From: Nereocystis luetkeana
Taxonomy: Eukaryota; Sar; Phaeophyceae; Laminariales; Laminariaceae
Assembly: GCA_031213475.1 (NCBI GenBank)
Contig: JARUPZ010000008.1
Location: 8,900,388-8,964,387, forward strand
DNA: 64,000 nucleotides
Direction: 5' to 3'
The notes beneath the pieces were generated by a model. That model saw only the letters and a program-made list of their open reading frames with translations, was not told the DNA's origin and did not search any database. Within the stretch, counting starts at the first letter, position 1. Each line of letters opens with the position of its first letter. The position numbers and the translations under genes were made by a program. Below are positions 1-10,049 of this stretch, one piece after another.

Positions 1-1690
1 ACCTTATCATTTAAAAAAGGTCGTCAGCTTGAAAACGATGGGAACTCCGACTACAAAGTAGTATCAGGAAGCAGGTAGTTGTTAATATTCAATCCCACTA
101 CTACTACGAAGACCATCGTCGCTTACCTAAAAAAAGGCAAAAAGACGGACAACTCTGACTTACCAAAAAATGGGGACTTGGACCAACTACAACACACGAA
201 CAACAAGAAAAACGGAGGGCCGACCCCGATTATTGTACACAATAACTACGAGAAGAGCAATTTAATGAGAGGACTCCGGCATACGGGTATATGTACATGA
301 ACTATCAACACACGACTATGCGACGAACACTACTAGGTGTACTTCAGCATTGAGACGAAATGCGCGGTGGGTTTCGTCCGTTCGTCGACGGGCGCATCGC
401 TACGCGCAAGAATAATGTACGAGATAATACATGGAGACATAACCATCATATATCTTTCGTGACAGAGGGAACGGATCGGCCACGATTACCACAGCCCCCG
501 GTTAGAGTGTAGGAACACAATGTTCTCCACGTTTCTTTCATCTGTCACCCTTGCGCGTTTCACGGTGGCGATGTTGCCGGCGGTGGAACAGAGGCGTTCC
601 GCAGACGCTGGCGTGGCCTGGACGCCGAGGTACTTCCTCGCCAGCGATGCCAAGGTGGGGTTTATCTCCTCCTTACTCTTCTTTGATAGTACACCTGGGT
701 GGGTATTAGCTGATTACCGGATAACAAAAGGGGCAGTATGGGGCAGGCCCGGCTAGGGTAGTGCAGGTTGAGCTAGATGCGTGCAGCTACATTTATTTAG
801 AGTTTGATATATTATCTTGATGATTCCCATATTTCCTGGCTCTCAGAGTGTTCTGAGAGCAGGGGGGAGTTATGTATAATACTTGTTTGGCGCGTTTCAT
901 CACAAACACGCATCCTAGACAGTAGAGGGGAAACGGGATACTGAATACCATGACACAAGCCCACCTTGAACGGCTGTATGTGCAGATGCATAGAAATCCG
1001 GAGGAGGGTAAAAAATTCATCCAGAAAATTCTGAAAAATGGAACGAAGGTACGGCGCTTCACAACCCACCCCCACACCTCTATACCCTGCAAGACGAAAG
1101 CCGGTCAAACCAACAAAAATCTGCCTCCCACGGTAGGAAGCACGTTTGTCCCGACTATGCGAAAGCACCCGCCCAACGCTTGGGATTGTTTCGACGAAAC
1201 AGAGTCCGATTGTTTTAGATCGGCAACGTACTCTATCTATCGCTCTTCTTGCGTGCGAAAGTGCGAATATGATCGGCTCATTATCATACAAAATGTGGAA
1301 CGCGACGTATTACTTCGGATTTTTTCTTCATGATTTCTCACACCAGCTACCTGGTACATCATACCATACTATGATATTGTACCAGGTACCTGATATGATA
1401 TTCTATCGATATGATATATCGTGCATCGCGCTGTTTACGTGATATATCATACCAGTATATCGTATGGTAGCGTTTCTTGATATGATACCGACTTCTTATT
1501 CAAGGGTTTCAGCTATTGATAGCCCGCGTGGACGACCGGTATGATGATGATGTTGTTGTTGTTGATTTAACATCAACTCCCGTCGAAAATATTGAGTCCG
1601 TGGGAACAGCATAGGCTCCGCCTCCCAAAACTGTAGTGGAAGAATACATCAGTGAAAAAATATGTAGCCGAATCAAGTACTGCAGAAAAC
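1..1690. other. No gene seen
   Basis: Short open frames only. At 1340-1480 there is an AT-rich cluster with two TACCWGGTA palindromes and several ATATCAT/ATGATAT inversions. The frame at 950-1333 (127 codons, ATG) is not recognised. Confidence 0.5.
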
Positions 1691-1696
1691 AGAAAC

Positions 1697-1963
1697 AGCC
1701 AAATGCACCTCATGGCTGAAAAACATCGTACGCCTCGTACAAGAAAAAGTCGAGTTCTTGCACGAGTTGCAATCTACTCCAGTCCGACCGCATACGAAAA
1801 ACGAATCGAACGAACAACAGTTTAAACAAAATAAAGTACAGCGAAACAAAAAAAAACCCATCAAATCAAAACGACTAAGGTCGGATCTAATTCTAGCGAG
1901 AAAAGAGCTACAGCAGCACATACATACGCAATCGCACGAAAACAAACGAACAAAACCAAATTG
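1697..1963 (+). pseudogene. Lys-rich, possibly coiled-coil coding remnant
   Basis: One frame reads through about 89 codons without an ATG near its start: TAKCTSWLKNIVRLVQEKVE, then a Lys/Gln-rich stretch and RSDLILARKELQQHIHTQ before a stop at 1962-1964. A neighbouring frame continues with another Lys/Arg/Glu-rich run to about 2100. Heptad-like spacing of hydrophobic residues suggests a coiled coil. I do not recognise a family. It may be an exon fragment or only an A-rich stretch that happens to be open. Confidence 0.2.
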
Positions 1964-2133
1964 AGAGCAAAGTGAAAGAGCTTAAGGACAAAAAACAAGA
2001 AATATAAAAAGGAACGAGAGAGACAAAGCAAGGAAGAAAAAATATTAAAAAAGAGACAAGGGAAGGAGGGGAAAACGAACAATAGGCACTGGAGGTAGGC
2101 AAGCGAGTCCGGGCGCCCCTACGCTTTTAGTAC

Positions 2134-2685
2134 CTACCTGGTAGTTACTTTTGGTACTGGGAAGGCACACATCATGACGATGAAGGCCATGCGCAGTCGC
2201 CCAGATTTCGAACAGAGCGCCTCCCTCCCCCCCTGCGCCTGTCCGCGCCCTCGCCCCCCCCCTGGGTGCATATATTGGTGTCCACGGTCCGGGTGGCAGT
2301 TGCAACTGTTGTGTGTCGCTCTCCTGCGGCGCTCTTCTCGGCGGCAAGCCATTTCCACATGTTCCACATGTAAGCCTCGGCCCCGTCGTCGACCCCTCGG
2401 AACCGTCTGCCGACCTTCTGTCTGTGCTGTCTCGCGCAACCCCTGGGATCTGATGGCGAACTTCTCGAAATGCTCCTCCTGGAGGCGCCCCATCCAATCT
2501 CTTTCCCGTGCATACGAGTAGCCCTTGCCCCCAACCATGTTCCCAAACATCCCTCTCGGCAGGCGCTCCTCTCCCGTGCGCGCCACGAGACCCGCCAACA
2601 ATATCCTTCGTCTGCGCACCGTCACCTCAATACTGCTCTCGGAGTCTGTCTTGACAAGCGCACGGGCGTGTACATGTGTGTTCAT
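2134..2685 (-). CDS. Uncharacterised Arg-rich open frame, 183 codons
   Basis: Opens with an ATG at 2685 and runs 183 codons. It is rich in Arg, Glu and Gly, with a central stretch DWMGRLQEEHFEKFAIRSQG that looks helical and a later region with several His and Cys. No domain is recognised and no introns are evident. The opposite strand and the third frame are also fairly open here because the region is GC-rich, so this may be non-coding. No neighbouring gene gives it a context. Confidence 0.2.
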   Translation of the reverse strand: MNTHVHARALVKTDSESSIEVTVRRRRILLAGLVARTGEERLPRGMFGNMVGGKGYSYARERDWMGRLQEEHFEKFAIRSQGLRETAQTEGRQTVPRGRRRGRGLHVEHVEMACRREERRRRATHNSCNCHPDRGHQYMHPGGGRGRGQAQGGREALCSKSGRLRMAFIVMMCAFPVPKVTTR

Positions 2686-2699
2686 GTAGTACCTGGTCG

Positions 2700-3379
2700 C
2701 CGAACGAAAAGTTCAAGATCTAAAAGTATTGACATACAGAGCAGTACTGGACACATGAACAAACAGGAAACGGTCCAGGCTGGATTTTTATTTCAGGATA
2801 GATAGGTGTGTTCTATATAACTTCAGTATAGTGTCTCAACAATTCCTATTTTACTGAACCTGGCTTTCTTATTGCTAGTTCTCTTACTACTGCAGGTATA
2901 CTCTGTACTGCTATATGTTACATGGATCATACGAAAAAAAAACACGTTCTCGACTGCTTATCGAGATCGTGCGGACACGATTTTTACGTGTATCAATACA
3001 ATATCGAACTTTTTGTTCTTGCTTGATAAACCCACGAAATTTGATATTTCGTGTTCATATCATAAATATTAGATGTCGCATACTGGTATATACCAGGTAT
3101 ATATGTACCAGGGAAGGTGGTCTATATGTGAGTTACGTATGCATAACGCGAAGACATAGCACTAGAATGTCGACCGATTGATTGCAGAGTTTTGCCTGGG
3201 ATTTCATGTAGAATTGCATACATATTTACTTTCTGGTTTTCCATCTACGATACGCCTCCCAAGTACTACAACTACGATCCCACTACCTGAACCCAGGTAG
3301 TTACCGGTATTCCAGCTTCATTCGAAGCAATACCATAAAATTCGTGCGTTGGCGATGCAAAACACTCTAAAACCAAGGG
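2700..3379. other. No gene seen
   Basis: AT-rich; one TACCAGGTA at 3091. No repeat family recognised. Confidence 0.5.
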
Positions 3380-3745
3380 AATTCCGATGCCCCGACACAA
3401 ACATCAAGCGGGTTTCTACCGTCCAAACCAAGTCAATCGATCCCCACACTAAACATTTCGATCCCCCCGCATAAAAGCCAAGTCTTATTTCGATCCCCAC
3501 ACGTGAACCAAGTCAATCTCGATGTCCCACACGAAAACCAACCGCACTTCGATCCAAACACTGATTTAATCCAATTTCGATCGCCCCTCTGGAATCAAGT
3601 TAATTCAGATGCCTCGTCACAAAATTAAAATCAATTTTCATCCGGAGACTGGAACTAAGCCATTTCGGACCCTCAGACCCTCACACAAAAACCAAGACAA
3701 AATTTCGATACCCCACACTGATATCAAATCAGTTTCGATCACCCG
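3380..3745. repeat. Degenerate ~35-bp tandem repeat
   Basis: About ten imperfect units built on 'AATTTCGATCCCCACAC..AAACCAAGTC'. The phase and spacing drift. The same unit recurs at 4915-5060. Confidence 0.7.
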
Positions 3746-4015
3746 GTGTGGAGGTAGTGCAGAGATTAGATGCAAGCTGGTAAGAGACAGATATATACAT
3801 GTCGATGCTGGATAGGGCACGCTGCTTGTACTTCACGGTATTTTATTCTGATCATTATTCCTCAACTAAGTTAAGAGGGAGAGAAAGGGCTCGAGTAAGG
3901 GAGGGTGGGTTTCGTCGGGAACACAATTCAACCCAGACGTTGACCCAGAACTAACCTGGTGTACGGATGCGAGTCTTGCCCTAAAAAGGATCCCCAAAGC
4001 GCGACGTGCATACCG
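3746..4015. repeat. Direct repeat G, copy 1 (~260 bp)
   Basis: Matches 4559-4810. Shared: GTGGAGGTAGTGCAGAGAT, GTCGATGCTGGATAGGGCAC and TCGGGAACACAA. The two copies lie about 810 bp apart in the same orientation. Confidence 0.75.
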
Positions 4016-4558
4016 CCTGGTACATTCCCAACGCGCCACGTGCAACTGGTGTGTGTATACAATTCGCATACATACGGGCATGTACGTTCCTATACGGTGG
4101 GTTACATTAGCCCACCCTAAATAGTTGTAGATGCAAGACACACGACGATTACCATATCCTCCCAAAATCGGGAAGAGAGATCGTAGATGCGGCTTTTCGT
4201 CTAATATACGAGGTGATCGATCTACCCCATGCCTCGCGACGACGCTTTGACGCCTCACTCGAAAAATAAGAGACTATCGGGAAGGAGAAAAACGAAACTC
4301 AAGAAACGACAAGGCACAAGGGCTCGCAGGACAATGCAGGCGAAAGAAATACGTTAGGGAGAAGTACGCCGCAACGCTTGAAATGCAAATAAAACGGGGA
4401 TCCACGTCATGGGGAAAAATAAATAGATTCGGAAGTCGAAAATAGAAAGCTTCTCGTCATGATGTTCACAGGGTGAACAGGAGTCGGGGAGGGTAGAAGA
4501 AGGTCGAAGAAACAGGTGCGCCTAGCTCAGCAGTGACTAGTCCTGACCGACGTCGCCA

Positions 4559-4810
4559 AATGTGGAGGTAGTGCAGAGATATAAGCTGGTAAGAGACGCA
4601 GGGATGTCGATGCTGGATAGGGCACGCTTGTTGTAGTGCACAATCTCCTTGTCACTGCTCCTCAAGCGAGTTGAAAGGGATAGAGAGTAGCTCGAGTGAG
4701 CGAGGGTGGGCCTAGTCGGGAACACAACTCAGCCCAGACGTAGACCAAATCAAACCTGGAATGCAGGTATGACTCTCTCCCTGAAGAAGATTCCCGAAGC
4801 GCTACGTGTA
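4559..4810. repeat. Direct repeat G, copy 2
   Basis: Second copy of the 3746 repeat, followed by a shorter run of the ~35-bp tandem unit at 4915-5060. The order of the two repeat types is mirrored around the 4.0-4.55 kb spacer. Confidence 0.75.
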
Positions 4811-4914
4811 GCCATAACAAAGTCGCATACGGGTGGACTCCTAAAGCGCTACATGCAACCGTATAAGCTTCGCATACGGGTATCTATGTTCCTATACGTT
4901 GGATGTGCTACTCC

Positions 4915-5060
4915 ATCACACCAGACCAAACAGAGTCAATTCAATCCACGACACGAAAAATAAGTCAACTTCGACTGCATACATACACTCAAACTAAGTT
5001 GATTGTGACTCCAACACTGAAATCGAGTCAATTTCGATCCCTACTTTAGAATATAATCCA
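4915..5060. repeat. Second block of the ~35-bp tandem repeat
   Basis: About four units like those at 3380-3745 (CACACGAAAAATAAGTCAAC and AACACTGAAATCGAGTCAAT). It ends just before the LINE remnant. Confidence 0.6.
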
Positions 5061-5189
5061 TTGAAATCGCCTAATTTTCGACCCGCCAGACGGAGGGGTC
5101 GGACCACGCGTCGGCTAGCAAAGTTTGCAGTACGCGAGTTCGAGCAAGACAGAAGAAGGCATTTATCGCGATAGCGACTTACATTATGC

Positions 5190-6545
5190 GCACCCTGGCT
5201 GTGAAAGAGAGGAACGGGTATGGGCATGCCGAGCGCGTCTTGGCGAAGGCTTGACAAATGGGCTGTGGCGTCACCGGTCTGCAGAAAAGAAAGAGACCTG
5301 AGAAAACCGAGTTCTGCACAGCAGGATATCGGGTTTTCTGCTCTGGGCAAGACGGAACGGAAAGCAGGCAAGGAGCACTCGGGGTTGCTTTGGCAGCGAA
5401 GTAAACAGTATGATTCAAGTCTGTTTTACACTCACCAGTCGGTTGACGAACGCCTTTTATGTAGGCGCCTCGAGTTGACTGATGAAAGCGTTGAGGTCAA
5501 CCTAGTTGTTGCCTATGCCCCAACGAAAGCCGGCCTGAACACACAGGTGAAAAAATAAGTTTGAAAGAAGTTGCGACTTGCTGTTGAAGAGAGTCCACCA
5601 AAGGAATGCCTAGTCGTGTTGGTAGACGCAAACGCGTGGACTGGAAAGAGGATACAAGGGTGTGGTGATGGTACGGTGCATGGAGCGTATGGACGTGATG
5701 AACTCAACATTGACGGCAAAAGTCTGCTGCCATTCGCTCCAGCCAATACGCTTGCTCTCACGAACCCGTTTATTAGTAAACGTAAGGATGGAATATATCA
5801 TACAGCAATGTCATCAGCTGCCGCAAGGACCCTAAATATATTGAATACATCCTATCCTAAATGTATTGACTACACCTTAACCCGTCAAGCACACCGATCT
5901 CGTGCGTATGATGTTAAGGTCAACCCCCAGCACTCTAACCCCAGCCAAGGCGAATTCAGCCCATTATATCGTATACGCGATGGCCTGTCTCAGTGGTTGT
6001 TTTGCACCCAACAGACACGTCTGAATGACAAAAAAAAAATCCGGCCAGACGTTGAGATATCACACAGATTGGGGGCAGCGAGTGGTGGTGCGGGTCCTCT
6101 CCCATCTTCCTTCCCTATCCTCGCGCAGCCAAAGAGGATCTCTGAGATGGCCGAATCCTTTGCCGACGCTATCGTCGATGCAGTAGCGAGCACAGTACCC
6201 CCCCCCCCACTACGTTGCACACATGAACCCGGGTGGTTCGAGAATATGGTAACTTCAGCCGCCTACAAAATAGCATGGGATGCGAGGGAGGATGCCCGGT
6301 GTTTCATGCGCACAAAGAAGGACAAAACCGCGTGAACGACGCTAAGGGCGGCGTGCGCGAATCTGCGAGGGTGATTGATGTAGGACTGTAAGCCTACTTT
6401 GAATAGAACCTTACTACTAAAACGGAGAGACTGCTCGCTGACAACGACCAGCGGGATTTCTACAAGCACTAGAGAGGCACGGTAGGGTTTGACGGTTGAA
6501 AGGTGGGAAGCCATCAGTTCACCATAGACGATGTGTGCCTGGTTC
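5190..6545 (+). mobile_element. LINE remnant: apurinic-type endonuclease and linker to RT
   Basis: Decayed piece of a non-LTR retrotransposon. The frame at 5220-5558 includes VNLVVAYAPTKAG, the strand preceding the EEP endonuclease core. The frame at 5571-6335 includes ECLVVLVDANAWTGKR, then GAYGRDELN and CIDYTLTRQAHRSR; D-A-N and the I-D-Y strand are hallmarks of the LINE endonuclease. The last motif (S-D-H) is not intact: the expected place reads SNPSQGEFSP. Beyond the domain the linker AWDAREDARCFMRTKKDKTA ends at a stop at 6333, and further linker-like sequence (GTVG, KVGSHQF) is seen to about 6545 in other frames. A stop and frame change at about 5556 separates the two endonuclease parts. 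The RT that should follow on the + strand is absent; related RT sequence lies inverted next door. Non-functional. Confidence 0.8.
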
Positions 6546-6744
6546 GGTGCCCGCAGCATCATGGTCTTTGTTCCTGCTTCGGGCACGGCGAGGCCTGCTG
6601 CTCCGAAAACGGTCACAGTGACGATCATCATCGTCGCAAGGCCTCGCGCCTAATTAGACACAATACCTACACCGTCGATGTACAACGTACCCCATACGGC
6701 CCTCTGTGTACATGGGAAGGGTCAACCTTCACCCCTCCTTCCCC

Positions 6745-6885
6745 GAAGTTCTACGCGGGGTGAATCAAGTCCCATGAATGTCTGGGTCCTCGCTGAAGCG
6801 TACCAGCACACCGTATATCACAGAAGCGAAGAAGGCGCTGAACAGAAGCGGCGACAGCACACATCTGGCTGCACAAATGGATGGG
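6745..6885 (-). mobile_element. LINE reverse-transcriptase scrap, inverted
   Basis: Minus-strand translation gives CVLSPLLFSAFFASVIYG then VLVRFSEDPDI. This is the well-known segment just after the G-L-R-Q-G-C box of LINE reverse transcriptases (Q-G-C-x-L-S-P-x-L-F-N). Only about 45 residues are recognisable. It lies about 200 bp from the endonuclease remnant of what could be the same element but in the opposite orientation, so the locus is rearranged or holds two separate insertions. Too short to encode anything. Confidence 0.65.
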
Positions 6886-6889
6886 GGGG

Positions 6890-8489
6890 GGGTGGAGCTT
6901 GCTGCAGAGTTGTCGGAGTTTATGAGGTATTGTTGCGTGGAGAAAGGGGGCAACGACACGACAATCGCGAGCACGCTCGTGGTAGTTAGCGTTTACCACC
7001 AGTAATTCTAGTAGCTATCAAGGCCGTTAGATAACTCGCTGATCAGATCGGTGAAACAACGAACACAAAGGGCGCACTTAGAGAAGGTTGTCCAGAAGAA
7101 AAAAGGAGAAGGCGACTGGTGTTTGTTAGACGCGGGGAGGGCCGGAGCGCGAGGTGGCCAGGTGACCAAGCGAGGTGCAAGAGCTGTTTTCCACGGAAAA
7201 ACATGGGAAAAACTGTTTTTTGTGGGGGTTGGGTTTCCTTCGTCCTGCCTGGCTCTGACTCGGCCGAGAGCGATCCCGCGAAAAGCGCCAACCCCCCGCG
7301 ACTTGGAAGGCCTAGAGCGTGCGCCACGGAGTCCAGCCTGGGCCCAAGGCTGCGCGTCGTGCACACACGCCCCCCCTGCATGCCCCGCAGCCGAGAACGC
7401 AAGGAAAGACGTGAGGTATACTGAAAGTGATGCAGGAGTGCGTCTCACACTGGCGGATGGGGGTAATATGGATAGACTTGGCGCTGTCGTTTTGCTGATG
7501 TCGCGGGTATCGGGACTGTTCGTGGGGTAGCAGGGGGAGTTCCATAGCATATATTGTTTGCGGAGGGAAAATGTGGCGTTTTTTCAAAACAACGAGCAGC
7601 TGGGGAAAGGAAGGAGGCAGGAGGCAGACAAAGCAAAGGTGATATTCAGGGGATTAAAAGGAGATCTAAGCAGGAATGGCCCGTTCTAGGAAGCACAAGG
7701 AAGGAGCGGGAGGTAGTAGAGGACGCAATGGGTATGTTTGTAAAACGTTTCAGCATGTACGGTGGTGGAAAGGTGACCGGAGAAGCCCCTTTGATGGCGT
7801 ATCGGTGGACGGAATAATGGAGGGTATGATCTAGGGGACAAGCAGACCAATGTTTGAGAAGAGGCATTGACGACGTAAGGGGGAAGTGGAGGGATGAAGA
7901 GAGGGGAGCGTGGGCGAGGCGGATTCCCGAAGAGTTTGCGTTGCTTTCGGGGAGGTTCAGGGGGGGGCACAAGAGCGAAGCTAGTGCCAGATACGGTAAT
8001 CAAAAAGGAAAGAAGGTAGTCATCAAACGCATTCATGGTGTACGTTCGGGCGAACATGGAAGACCCAATTTGGGGTTTCGGAGGTGCTAGGTGACGGAGC
8101 CGGAGACAGCGGAGGCAAGGGACTAGACCGGGGCGAAAACAGTATAAAATAACACCATTACCCCGTGAAGGGAGGAGTTCTATTGGCCGAGCGCGACAGG
8201 TAGGAACGTCGGCCGCGGTTACTTACGTGTTTCGGGAAGAGGTTAACACGCTGGGGAAAAATGAGCAGCGGTCCCTTCCCCCCCCCCGTCTTGATATTCG
8301 TTTTTGTATAGATTAAGCGTCCGCACGCGGGGGGGAGGGGGGAAGAGCAGCCCCCTTCTCCCCTTCCCCCTTCAGCTAATTCATATTTCAAAGCATTTTT
8401 CGTGGAAGTAACATCCAAAGAGAAACGTGGCTAGGGAACCTGGTGTTCGGAGGGCAACGGGTAGAAAGATAAACCAGCGAAAAAATCGA
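6890..8489. other. No gene seen; purine-biased strand
   Basis: Frames of 160-180 codons at 7008-7550 occur on both strands over the same bases and show no family. From 7550 to 8100 the plus strand is rich in GGA and GAA, which keeps several frames open. Confidence 0.4.
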
Positions 8490-8900
8490 AGTTCCCGATA
8501 TGAACGGGCAGTTAGAAACTGCACCACCACACTAAAAAATCGTTTGGCATTATTCGCGGTGGGTCCCCGGTATATATGAGTTGGACGTTGTCACGGTAGA
8601 CCACCCTAAAGCACGCGTAGATATGTACCGTAGACCGCCGATACCGCGTTGGTCTCGTGTGAGCGTTGTCTATTCGCCTAGCAGTTGTGGTGGGTTTCCG
8701 ATGTGAGCGGGCCGATAGATACGGTAGCCCACTCGACAGCACACTTACGTAGTCGACGATTATTATAATAGAGGTTTCCCCGGCACCACAGGCCGTTTGA
8801 AAACGGAGCGACGGAACAACAGCCTTATATATTAACTTGGCAATATGGTGGGTCCCCCATATGAGCGGGCCGTTAGAAATGGAACCATGCGACAGCCTAG
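8490..8900. repeat. Three degenerate ~200-bp repeats
   Basis: Related blocks at about 8498 (TATGAACGGGCAGTTAGAAA), 8698 (ATGTGAGCGGGCCGATAGAT) and 8858 (ATATGAGCGGGCCGTTAGAA), two of them next to GTGGGTCCCC. They probably derive from an old dispersed repeat; no boundaries were found. Confidence 0.45.
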
Positions 8901-9953
8901 TTTTGTTTCAACGTGAGGTGTCATGAATTCTTACAAGCAGAATGGCCTACGTAAATACCTGTGGTAAAGCTAGACTAGAGACTAATAATGTTATTAATAG
9001 TACACTATAATATCCTGCTACAGTGTTGGCTACATAATAATCGCTACTACAGCAAGTATTATACTATTCCTGGGTACCTGTTGTGCTGTGCTCGAGGTAC
9101 CTGGTGTCATATATAATATATATATATGCCGAAATTCACACTGCGTGACCAGTACCCGCTGCCTGCGGTGTGTACCTGGTACAGCAGTGCAACATAACTT
9201 GAGATAACTGGCATATATATACGTCCTGGTGTACTGTAGTAGTGACACCCCCACTACACCGAGAAACGGGGCCGAAACATCCCTGGGTGGCGTGTCGTCC
9301 GCAAAATCAAGCGTGGTTCTTCACAAGTATGGCACCAACAACGTTGACTCTTTTACGTGCTGCAGTAGTAATGCTATACATCATTACATGGGAAATATAT
9401 ATATATGAATCTAACTCCAAGTAGTTTGTCCAATGTGGTGGTCCTGAAGAGGTTGATACAAAAAAAAAAACACAAACAACAGGAACACCACATACTATTG
9501 ATACTACTACTGCTGTACACCAGGTATTATTTATTTAACTAAAGAACACCAACTAAACTATGAGATCGAGGATTTCGTCAAAACTCATCTCTGCAAGCTG
9601 CGGGTGATAAATCGATCGCGCGTACTCCGTACGGGTTTTAAAAGGCATCATGCAGGAAACACAAGGGCAGTCCGTGTATTATGAGGAAGACAAGACCTGA
9701 AGCTGAAGAATCCAAGGAGTGGGTGTGTCTATATTTAGAGAATGATGAATAAATAAACAAGTGATTCCGAGGTTGTGCACGTAGCTCGCCACGACGAGCG
9801 TATATAGTAGTTCTGTTTTGTACCTACCTACATTACATGCAATTCGCAGAAGAGGAGCACTGCCTTCTATTAATATTAAATTTACACAGATGGAAGGTGA
9901 CGGTGCCTTTTCATGATCGATCGCGGGCTTTAGAGTGTGGCAATGTGAGCACA

Positions 9954-10040
9954 AATAGGACCAAATATTGTTCGTAAAAGAGTTAAATATGTAGGCTTTT
10001 GTGTGGACCGTAGGTCCCATTTACTATGGTCCCCCGTAAT
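9954..10040. mobile_element. MITE family D, copy with eroded left end
   Basis: Shares AGGACCAAATATTGTT, GTTAAATAT and the right terminus GGTCCCCCGTAATA with the 62.46-kb copy. The left inverted repeat is unrecognisable, so this is a partial or decayed copy. Confidence 0.65.
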
Positions 10041-10049
10041 ATATGAGCA

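Noticed and set aside
6751-6999. Small 82-codon minus-strand gene
   Set aside because: The overlapping minus frame matches a LINE reverse-transcriptase segment, so the region is a mobile-element scrap.
7008-7550. 160-180 codon frames on both strands
   Set aside because: Complementary open frames over the same GC-rich bases, with no family resemblance, splice signals or codon-like pattern.
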